A stretch of 40,593 nt of DNA from Clostridiales bacterium (GTDB taxonomy: Bacteria; Bacillota; Clostridia; Lachnospirales; JAQSXR01). The DNA lies in the NCBI GenBank assembly GCA_029256575.1, contig JAQSXR010000019.1, positions 1 through 40,593 on the forward strand, given 5' to 3'. Below the pieces are notes generated by a model, which saw only the letters and a list, made by a program, of their open reading frames with translations, was not told the origin of the DNA and did no database searches. Positions 32,188 through 40,300 of the stretch are shown here, in pieces (within the stretch, counting starts at the first letter, position 1; the number at the start of each line of letters is the position of its first letter). Position numbers and translations under genes: made by a program.

Positions 32188-33840
32188 ATGAATAACAACG
32201 CTGATGTCATAATAATTGGTGCAGGTGGAGGTGGTGCTGTAGCTGCAAAAGAACTTGGTGAAAAAGGTATTAAAGTACTGCTAATTGAAGCGGGCCCATG
32301 GTATGGAAATGAAAAATGGCCTAGTCCAAACGCTGATCACGGTGCCGTTAGTAGTTCAAGTTATGAAGATTTGAGTATCGATATATTAAAGAAAAATTTC
32401 ACCGATTTAGAAGATGACATGAATGATTTTATATCTGGTAAATTTCGTTGGGGACCTGCGGATAGAACATTAGGCCCATGGCCTAGAAATATACCACAAA
32501 GAGGTTACACTTGGCAAAATTCAGGGGTAGGAGGAAGTACACTAAAGTATTTCGCAAATTCCCCTCGTGCTTTTCCACAAGCAGTAGATAATGTTTGGCC
32601 GATATCCTATCAGGAACTAGTTCCTTATTATGAAAAGGTGGAGGCAACACTACCGGTTTCAACAGCGCCAGCGACTGCCAAAGAAGATCTATTCTTTTAT
32701 GGTGCTCAAGAAGCTGGTTGGCAACAATTAGACTCTCCTGATGTGACGACACCAGGATACCGCCAACAGCCTAATGCAATTATTAGAAGTTGTACACTTA
32801 GGGGGCATTGTGTTAATGGATGTCATATCGGGCAAACGGTAGATGGAGTGGCCAAAAGATCAACTTTAGTAAGTTATGTGCCTCTTGCTCTTAAAACGGG
32901 GAACGTAGAGATTAGACCTAATACATTTGTAACCAAGATCTTGACGGAAGAGGATGGTGAGGAAGGGCTACATGCTGTAGGTGTATTATATAGAGATACT
33001 TGGACTGGAGAAACAGGGGAAATAAGAGCGAAGGTAGTAGTAATGGCGGCAGGAAGTGTAGAAACACCACGATTATGGCTGAATTCTCAGTTACCAGAAA
33101 ACCCTTGGGTTGGGAAAGGACTAATAAATCATTGGTTTGATTGTGTCGCAGGTATTTTTGAGGAAAATAATTTAATGGATATATTGGGAGTTCCAGACAT
33201 AAAACCTTATGTTGGGCAGAATGCTGCAGCTCGATTTGATTACCCAGGTCTTGGTGTTGTTCAGACATTTGGATTAAGTCCAGGAATATTCGCTTCAATG
33301 CTATATGCAACCAGCGATAAAGGGTTTAGTTTCATGAATAAATCTGATCCACAAGTACCTTGGGATATTGAAGGGTTAGTTGTAGGTGAACAATTGAAAG
33401 AATACATGATGGACTATCCTAGAACATTAGGGTTACTCATATTTACGGATGATGATGTAAATCAAAATAATACGATTACATTAGATCCTATATTGAAAGA
33501 TGAAAATGGCTATATCCCAGTCATTAATTATAATCCAAGTGAGTTAGATGTGGAGAAAAGAGATAAACTAGCTGTTATTGCCTCAGATATTTTAAGAAAA
33601 GCAGGGGCAAAAACAATAATACGTTCAAATTGGCTACCAAATGTTTTTATACATATTCAATGCACAATGCGAATGGGATATGTAACAGATACCAATTGTG
33701 AAGCACTTCAAGTTAAGAAACTATATATCGCAGACAATAGTGTGCAGTATAATGGATTGGGAGGGCCTAATCCTACACTTACAACACAGGCGCTTGCAAC
33801 ACGTACAGTGGAAAAAATAATCAGTAAGTATTTCGGCTAA
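32188..33840 (+). CDS. GMC-family FAD-dependent oxidoreductase (gluconate-dehydrogenase large-subunit-like)
   Basis: The 550-aa protein has the dinucleotide-binding GAGGGG motif (residues 11-16) followed by GIKVLLIEAG for the FAD ribose. The C-terminal GMC region HIQCTMRMG (His489 as likely catalytic base) is followed by NPTLTTQALATRTVEKI. It oxidises an alcohol or sugar-acid group to a carbonyl. Its substrate is not certain; gluconate is only a family guess. There is no signal peptide. GGGAG precedes ATG 32188. It forms a two-gene operon with the small subunit upstream and ends at a terminator. The electron acceptor in an anaerobe is unclear. Confidence 0.88.
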   Translation: MNNNADVIIIGAGGGGAVAAKELGEKGIKVLLIEAGPWYGNEKWPSPNADHGAVSSSSYEDLSIDILKKNFTDLEDDMNDFISGKFRWGPADRTLGPWPRNIPQRGYTWQNSGVGGSTLKYFANSPRAFPQAVDNVWPISYQELVPYYEKVEATLPVSTAPATAKEDLFFYGAQEAGWQQLDSPDVTTPGYRQQPNAIIRSCTLRGHCVNGCHIGQTVDGVAKRSTLVSYVPLALKTGNVEIRPNTFVTKILTEEDGEEGLHAVGVLYRDTWTGETGEIRAKVVVMAAGSVETPRLWLNSQLPENPWVGKGLINHWFDCVAGIFEENNLMDILGVPDIKPYVGQNAAARFDYPGLGVVQTFGLSPGIFASMLYATSDKGFSFMNKSDPQVPWDIEGLVVGEQLKEYMMDYPRTLGLLIFTDDDVNQNNTITLDPILKDENGYIPVINYNPSELDVEKRDKLAVIASDILRKAGAKTIIRSNWLPNVFIHIQCTMRMGYVTDTNCEALQVKKLYIADNSVQYNGLGGPNPTLTTQALATRTVEKIISKYFG

Positions 33841-33865
33841 ATTCAAAACAAGATAGCAATAAATG

Positions 33866-33906
33866 CAGATAGGGGATTTTTGCAAAAATCTTCTATCTGT
33901 TTTTTG
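33866..33906 (+). terminator. Terminator of the GMC oxidoreductase operon
   Basis: CAGATAG (33866-33872) pairs with CTATCTG (33893-33899), with inner GATTTTT/AAAAATC pairing, followed by TTTTTT. A strong intrinsic terminator. Confidence 0.88.
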
Positions 33907-34204
33907 TTGAAAAATTACAGGAAAGAAGGATAGCTTTGAAAAATAGTATGAAAATGATTTGTGTTATTAGTACATGAAGGTATTGTTGCAAAATATATCA
34001 AATATTAGCAAAATGATTGGCGAATTCCACGGCATTATGGTAAAATTTAACTAATATAATTGGTATAAAATACGGAATAAGCTGTAGGGGGATGGTGTAT
34101 TCACAAATGGATGAAACAGTTACTGGGGGAGGATATTGTTTTTACTATAAAGCAATATTGGTTTTTAATAGTACTGATTGAACGGAAAGGGGTTAATAGA
34201 ATAA
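33907..34204. other. Intergenic region before the zinc-ribbon gene
   Basis: About 300 bp. It carries the TTGGCGAA/TAAAAT promoter listed separately and a doubtful 29-codon frame around 34094. No terminator, RNA structure or longer coding sequence is seen. Confidence 0.5.
34017..34046 (+). promoter_or_regulatory. Promoter with Spo0A-box-like -35 upstream of zinc-ribbon gene
   Basis: TTGGCGAA (34017-34024) matches the Spo0A box TTGNCGAA and overlaps a -35 TTGGCG; after an 18-nt spacer comes TAAAAT (34041-34046), preceded by TGG. The same geometry occurs upstream of the protease-RHS gene. Confidence 0.5.
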
Positions 34205-34831
34205 TTGAAAAGAGGAATTATTTTGATAAGCGCAAATAGGTGTCCATGGTGTGGTTATGAAGAAAAATGGTCGGATTTTGGTTTTACTTTGAAAGAATCA
34301 CCACAAATAGGAAGGTGCAAATCTTGTAAACGAGCATATATAACAAAAAAGTCACATTGGTTGTTAGTTATCAGTATTCTAGTATTTCTTTTTAGTTTTA
34401 TTACATATGATGGTTCATTAGGCAATTCGATTTTAAGGTGGACAAGTATAACTTTTATTTTTTTCCTATTTTCGAAATTACCCATTATAAGATATAACGA
34501 AGGCTCTTGGTATAAATCAGTAGAATCAAACAATAAGACGGTTAAAGTAAAAGTTGAATGGTTCAAATATAAACAAGGGGGGCTAATATTTAGTAATTAT
34601 AGAATTTGGAATGGTTATATTCTACCGATTTGTTTTGTTGACTTGCAAGATAAACCTATTAGTCTCATGTGGTGTATAAAACTTGATAGAATTAATAGAA
34701 AAGGTATTAATGCAAATGCAGATATGAATTATGTATTAGATGATGCACCAGAAGGATTGTTAGTTGCTGGAAACCGTTTTTATGTTTTTCATAAAAAACA
34801 TAAGATTGGTAGAGGGGAAATTATTGGGTAA
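34205..34831 (+). CDS. Zinc-ribbon membrane protein of unknown function
   Basis: The 208-aa protein has an N-terminal zinc ribbon (CPWCGYEEKWSDFGF..., CKSCKRAY; two CxxC pairs). Two transmembrane helices follow (about 50-66 and 76-90). The C-terminal roughly 120-residue domain is basic and probably cytoplasmic. The start is uncertain: TTG 34205 follows an in-frame stop directly, while TTG 34223 has AGAGG at better spacing; both leave the zinc ribbon intact. It has the same layout as the smaller gene 80 bp downstream, which may be a paralogue. I recognise no named family. Confidence 0.65.
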   Translation: MKRGIILISANRCPWCGYEEKWSDFGFTLKESPQIGRCKSCKRAYITKKSHWLLVISILVFLFSFITYDGSLGNSILRWTSITFIFFLFSKLPIIRYNEGSWYKSVESNNKTVKVKVEWFKYKQGGLIFSNYRIWNGYILPICFVDLQDKPISLMWCIKLDRINRKGINANADMNYVLDDAPEGLLVAGNRFYVFHKKHKIGRGEIIG

Positions 34832-34908
34832 TGAAAAAAGTAAATATGAACTCATAAAAATTTAATTTAGATAAAGAATGCTTTAGTAAAAAAGAAAGAG
34901 GTAGTACT

Positions 34909-35184
34909 GTGATAATGTATAAATGTCCACATTGCGGTAATGAATCAATAAGTTTATTTAAAAAAGCTGATCTTGATTTAAGATATAAGTCAAAATGTAA
35001 AAATTGTGGGAAGAAATATGGGCTATCCAGCTATTCGTATCTTTTAGATTTAATATTTGTATGGGGGTGCTTCTTAATACAAAATACTAGTTTTACAGTA
35101 CCACTTAAAATAGTTTTAGGTATTTTGGTGTTATTAGTTGATAAACTGTTTAATATACTTTTTGTACCAATCGTAAAAAAATAG
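34909..35184 (+). CDS. Small zinc-ribbon membrane protein
   Basis: The 91-aa protein has a zinc ribbon (CPHCGNESISLF..., CKNCGKKYG) and two hydrophobic segments (about 46-60 and 66-84). GTG 34909 is chosen because GAGG lies seven bases upstream; an ATG six bases later is possible. It resembles the N-terminal half of the preceding zinc-ribbon protein, including CPxCG and CKxC spacing, so the two are probably tandem paralogues. Function unknown. Confidence 0.65.
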   Translation: MIMYKCPHCGNESISLFKKADLDLRYKSKCKNCGKKYGLSSYSYLLDLIFVWGCFLIQNTSFTVPLKIVLGILVLLVDKLFNILFVPIVKK

Positions 35185-35272
35185 TTATCGATAATTATTT
35201 AGTATTAGGTAACACGGCAAAAGACCCAGGAAGTAGGCTTAGTCATTTCGAGAGCCGTTTTGTTTAAAAACC

Positions 35273-35334
35273 TTGATAAATGGAAAATATTGCTGTATAA
35301 TAAAAACAAAGTTGTTAGTAAAACGTTTTACTAA
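35273..35334 (+). promoter_or_regulatory. Promoter and 20-bp perfect palindrome (LacI-type operator) upstream of SLH-like/FN3 gene
   Basis: TTGATA (35273-35278), a 17-nt spacer and TATAAT (35296-35301) give a strong promoter. The perfect palindrome TTAGTAAAACGTTTTACTAA (35315-35334) lies just downstream of the expected transcription start. Its central CG with AAA/TTT flanks is the LacI/CcpA-family operator style. Repression by a LacI-type regulator is inferred. Confidence 0.7.
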
Positions 35335-35434
35335 AAATAAAGTAAAAAAAACTAGGATGTTTTCAAGCTTAATACTAATATACAAAATGCATCAAAGATA
35401 AAATAAATAATTATATAAGAGGAGAGTACACTTT

Positions 35435-36868
35435 ATGAAAAAGAAAGTTATTAGTATAATGTTATCAATTTTTCTTTTATCAAGTATTAATTTTACAGTA
35501 TTAGCAGAAGAAAATGGGAAGTATGTAACTCAAGCAGAACAATTAAAAACACTAGGTGTATTTCAAGGATCTGATAAAGGACTTGAATTGAATCGACAAC
35601 CTCAACGATTAGAAGGATTAGTTATGCTAATTAGACTTCTAGGAAAAGAAGCAGAAGCAACAGCACTTAAGACTGAAGATTGTTTTTTTACAGATGTTCC
35701 AGATTGGGGTAGAGGCTATGTAAATTATGCATATAAGAATGGCTTAACGGTAGGTAAGGGTGGCAAGTTATTTGGTAGTGGGGATTTAATGAATGCCAAG
35801 AGTTATGTAACCTTTATGTTAAGAGCATTAGGCTATAGTGATTCAAAAGGGGATTTTTCTTATAATGAAGCTTTAGATTTCGGATTTGAAAGGGGATTAT
35901 TGACTCTTTCATCTTTAAATGAATTATCAAAAAATGTTTTCTTAAGAGATCATATTGCCAAAGTAAGTTTGGATACTTTATATACAAATATAAAGGGGAG
36001 TGACAAGACTCTTCTTGAAAAGTTAATATCAGATGGATCAATCTCAGAAGAGAAAGTAAATGAATTAAATGGGAAAGAATCAAGTTCAAGTGAACCAGGT
36101 ACAAGTAATACAAATACATACACTGTTGCAAAACCAACTGGAGTTATTTTAGCCGAAGTTGATAATAGTGAAGTTACAGTTTATTGGGACAAAATTGAAA
36201 ACGCTGATTTCTATAGAGTCTATTATAGCGATTCTCTTAATGGTGAATATGAAAAACTTTTAGATGAATATAACTATAATACTGATAAATGGTTTTGGGA
36301 TAACGAATATTGTTTAACATTAACTGGGCTAGGCTATGACACTACACTTTATGTCAAAATTACTGCTGTAAATGATGGGGTCGAGTCTCAAGCATCTGAT
36401 GTCGTATCGATAACAACGAAGAGTAAGAAGCTATATCCGGCATACCAAGATAAACTAATGAATACATATAAAAATTTTAATACAACAAATTATAATATTA
36501 CCATTAATGAAATAGATATTGATGATAGAGGATATGACGATTATTTAGAAATTAAATTGTATTTTGATAAACAAAATCTCCCAACATTTATGAATATGAA
36601 GGAGAATGAATGGAATGAGGTTGAAGAGAAATTACTTAAATTAGGTTCTGGAATTGCAGATGAAAACAATACGGATGTTGATGTATATTTAATATTTAGA
36701 GATGATTTCACAGAATATCCAGAGCAGTTTGCGGATAATAGAATATTTAATAAATCAGTTACAGCTATATCTAATAGTAAATATGAAGTATACTACCCAT
36801 TTGTAAGAATTATGTTTGAAATTGATACTTATGAATATTACATTGAAATGGGTGATATCTCTGAGTAA
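35435..36868 (+). CDS. Secreted protein with SLH-like N-terminal repeats and a fibronectin type III domain
   Basis: The 477-aa protein has a signal peptide (about 1-25, ending FTVLAEE). Residues about 30-200 show SLH-like repeats (NRQPQRLEGLVMLIRLLGKE, CFFTDVPDWGRGYVNYAYKN, NAKSYVTFMLRALGYSD). A Ser-rich linker leads to a fibronectin type III module (about 233-332). The C-terminal ~145-residue acidic domain is unassigned. AGGAGAG precedes ATG 35435. The transcript begins behind a LacI-type palindrome, so expression is probably substrate-controlled. Likely a cell-wall-attached binding protein. Confidence 0.8.
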   Translation: MKKKVISIMLSIFLLSSINFTVLAEENGKYVTQAEQLKTLGVFQGSDKGLELNRQPQRLEGLVMLIRLLGKEAEATALKTEDCFFTDVPDWGRGYVNYAYKNGLTVGKGGKLFGSGDLMNAKSYVTFMLRALGYSDSKGDFSYNEALDFGFERGLLTLSSLNELSKNVFLRDHIAKVSLDTLYTNIKGSDKTLLEKLISDGSISEEKVNELNGKESSSSEPGTSNTNTYTVAKPTGVILAEVDNSEVTVYWDKIENADFYRVYYSDSLNGEYEKLLDEYNYNTDKWFWDNEYCLTLTGLGYDTTLYVKITAVNDGVESQASDVVSITTKSKKLYPAYQDKLMNTYKNFNTTNYNITINEIDIDDRGYDDYLEIKLYFDKQNLPTFMNMKENEWNEVEEKLLKLGSGIADENNTDVDVYLIFRDDFTEYPEQFADNRIFNKSVTAISNSKYEVYYPFVRIMFEIDTYEYYIEMGDISE

Positions 36869-37066
36869 TCAATATAATTTAGATAATGACCTTGATATAA
36901 GTTTAGATAAAGTAAGGATTTGGAATATTTAATATATTTTATTTAATATTGCTATTTGCAATACAAATTTCTTCTTTGAATGTACTATTATTTATTATAG
37001 CTCATTAGATTTATAAAAGTACAGAGATTATAATAAATTGCAATTTTATAGAACACATTTATACAA

Positions 37067-37113
37067 AAAAAGCACTTTGAGGATAGTAAAATACTAATCT
37101 TCAAGTGCTTTTT
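37067..37113. terminator. Bidirectional intrinsic terminator
   Basis: AAAAAGCACTT (37067-37077) pairs perfectly with AAGTGCTTTTT (37103-37113), with further inner pairing GAGGAT/ATCTTC. T tracts exist on both strands, stronger on the minus strand. Confidence 0.85.
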
Positions 37114-37194
37114 AGTATGTATCGGGAATAGTGTAGGCTTCATTCTAAGATAGATGCAAATTATTTTAAAATATAACAAAATATAATAAAAATA

Positions 37195-37224
37195 TTGACG
37201 ATTCTAGGGGAAATGTGGTAAAAT
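37195..37224 (+). promoter_or_regulatory. Extended -10 promoter of the protease-RHS gene
   Basis: TTGACG (37195-37200), an 18-nt spacer, then TGG-TAAAAT (-10 at 37219-37224). Layout and sequence resemble the zinc-ribbon gene promoter at 34017-34046, including a TTGNCGA element at the -35. Confidence 0.55.
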
Positions 37225-37326
37225 TAGGAATTGGTATTGGGATATAATGGGGAAACATGCAGGATCATTCTTGAGTGCTATATTACAATACGTTATTTAA
37301 TATACTCAAAATAATGGAGGGAATTT

Positions 37327-40300
37327 ATGAAGAGAATGAGGAGAGTTATAAGTTGTTTATTAGTGATAGCTATTATCTTTACTAATTTTTTTGGAGGAGT
37401 TGTAAGTATAAAGGGATATGCAGCGAGCCCAGAAAAGAAAGAAAAATTTATTATTAAGCATGCAGACAATGAAAAATTAAGGGAAAAGTTTTTTGATGAG
37501 AATTTGGTTGTAGAAAATGAACCATTGGTTTCAGATGTAGCAACAGGAAATATGGTGGAAGCAGTTAATACCGAAGAAGTGTCAGCGGTTGATTCTAGTA
37601 TTCTTTACCAAACAATAACAGAAGAAATTATAGCAGTAGAAGCGATGCCAACCGATTTACAAGCACTATTAGAAGGGATTGAAAATTATTCAATAGAATA
37701 TGACCAAATAGTATCGGTTAGTGGAGACGTCTATCCAACAAATCTACAAACAATTGGAGAAGATCGAATTGACGACCCTGATTTTAACGGAGCAGGAGTA
37801 AAAATAGCAATTTTAGATACAGGTATTGATGTAGATAACACCGAGCTAAATATTACAGGTGGTATATCATTCATCGAGGGGAAGTCCTATGATGACGATA
37901 ATGGTCATGGTACCGCACTTGCTGGAATTATTGGGGCAAGAAAGAATGGAGAAGGAATTGTAGGAATTGCACCAGATGCTGAACTGTATGCAGTCAAAGT
38001 ATTAGACAGTACTGGTTCAGGTTATTATAGTGATGTCATAAAAGGATTAGAATGGTGTATCGAAAACCGAATAGACATTGTCTTAATGAGCTTCGGGGCA
38101 GATGCATATTCGGGAATTTTGCATGAAACAATACAAAAAGCATATTTACAAGATATTTTATTAGTAGGTGCAGCAGGTAACTCTGATTCAAATGTAGAAT
38201 ACCCAGCAGCATATTCAGAAGTTATGGCAGTTGGTGCAGTAGATGAGTCGAATTCGATCATTTATAAGTATACAAATGCTGACTTGGTTGAATTATATGC
38301 TATTGGAAACAATATTGAAACATTAGGATTAGATAATAACCAAGTAATAACAAACGGCTCATCTTTTTCAGCTGCACACGTTGCGGGGGTAGCGGCGGAA
38401 GTATGGGGAAATGACTTAGTTAAGACAAATGATATGATTAGAGATCAAATATCATTGTCAGGAGCCTTAGATGGGGAAGATTCGTACAAAGTATTAAATG
38501 CATACCAAGCGTATCAAGATCAAATGAATGAGATTGGAACAAATCCAGAAGATAATTTAGGTGACATTGATGGAGATGATACAACGGATGAAGAAATCTC
38601 TGTGCTAGGGGAACTTGTGCTAAAGAATACAATTGGAAATAACGAAGATGTTATTGCAACAGTTAGATTTTCTAATGATCACGATTCTGTTAAAGCATTA
38701 ATTAAGAAAGGTTCAATGGAAATTAGTACAGAGACTAGGAGCGATGTTAAAGGGGGATATGATACATCTACGGGAAAGTATACAGGAACTGAATATACAT
38801 TTAATTTTGGTAGAATGCTTACTGGTGGAGAATACACTGTTTATTTTGAAACATATAATAAAGGGCAGGAGGGTAAAAGCCCATATGATTTCAGTAAATC
38901 ATTTACAGTGGTTCAACCTGATTTGATAATTACGAATATCAGAACTAATATTGGTAATATGATTACTGGTGTAGTGAATTCAGATAAGTGGCGTGATAAG
39001 GAATTTAAAGTTACATTAACTGTAAAAAATATAGGTGAGTGTGGGTTTTCAGGCAAGATAGGTGGAAATGCAATACTTACTAACATAGATTCAACGAAAA
39101 CCAACATAACGGGCATAATTAATTCCGGTGTTAGTGTGAACATAGATATTGAAGATACAGAGGAGATAGTATGCACTTGGACACCTACAAATGCAATCGT
39201 AGGTGAATATAGTTTATCAGCTTCAGTTGCTAGAGTGAGTGGTAATTCAGAATCCAATATAGATAATAATACCAAATACTATAGTAGTGATACTATAAGG
39301 ATAACAAATGGAATAATGAAAAGAAAACCTTTCGTATCAAAAGAAGTTGCTGATCCAATTGATGTTGCAACAGGAAACTACACAATTAATGTTGCAGATA
39401 TTTCTATAAATGGCAGAGCCCCTATTAAACTTGAAAGATCTTATAATGCATTGGATTATATGAAGACAAGTTTAGGAAGACAGTGGAGACATTCCTATGA
39501 TATCTATTATGACGAATATTCGGATTATATTAGATTATTTTTTGGAGATGGACATATTGAATTTTTCCATAAAGATGTTGCAGGAGAGTTAATCTTTGAT
39601 GAGACAAAATACAATAATGTTTGCCTGAATTCTGACGGGAAGTTGGTATTAGATTTTAAGGGAGATATGACATATATCTTTGCAAATAACAAGATTGCTG
39701 AGATTAACGACGGAATTAACACAACAATCTTTACGTATGATACGGATCAACTAATAAGGGTTGAAAGTATTAGTGGGTATATTTCCTTTGTTTATGATGG
39801 TGAGTACCTAGATTATATTATTGATTCAGATGGTCGCAAAGTTGACTATAATTATACAAATGGATTTCTTACAGGTATAACAAATGTTGATGGATATAGG
39901 TGGACCTATGAATATGATAATAGTGGGCTTATTGAGAAAGCCGTAGATCCTAACGGGAAGATAGAGCTAGTCAATCAATATGATAGTGAAAGTCGTGTAA
40001 ATCGTCAGATTAATGAAGATGGAACAAGCATCAGTTTTGTATATAGTGACGGGGCAACTATCTTTACGGATCGTGATGGAACCGTAAGTACATACTATAA
40101 AGATGATATGGGACGTCTTAACTATCGTATCTATGCGGATGGTGAAGAAAAGTACGTTTATGATGAGGATGATAATGTAATAGAATTTATCGATAAAAAT
40201 GGAAATCGATATACCTATTACTATAATGCGAATGGTGACCTAGAATCAGAGGAAAATCCATTCGGTGTAACATATTATACCTACACAGAATCAGGGAAAA

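Larger units (their letters stand above)
36869..37326. other. Intergenic region between FN3 gene and protease-RHS gene
   Basis: About 458 bp, very AT-rich. It contains a terminator at 37067-37113, roughly 200 bp after the FN3 gene stop, and the protease-RHS promoter at 37195-37224. Either the FN3 transcript has a long 3' UTR or a small RNA or peptide lies at 36880-37060. I see no convincing coding sequence. Confidence 0.5.

Noticed and set aside
34094-34183. 29-codon frame (MVYSQMDETVTGGG...) before the zinc-ribbon gene
   Set aside because: GGGGG abuts the start codon, too close for initiation; no conservation can be assessed.
35213-35262. Possible riboswitch (ACGGC...GCCGT with conserved-looking loops) before the FN3 gene
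   Set aside because: It lies upstream of the mapped-looking promoter at 35273, and I cannot match it to c-di-GMP, preQ1, fluoride or other known consensus; only a weak 5-bp stem and T run, perhaps a poor terminator for the zinc-ribbon gene.
36988-37179. 63-codon minus-strand frame after the FN3 gene
   Set aside because: It crosses the terminator hairpin, has no ribosome binding site and reads as random AT-rich sequence.
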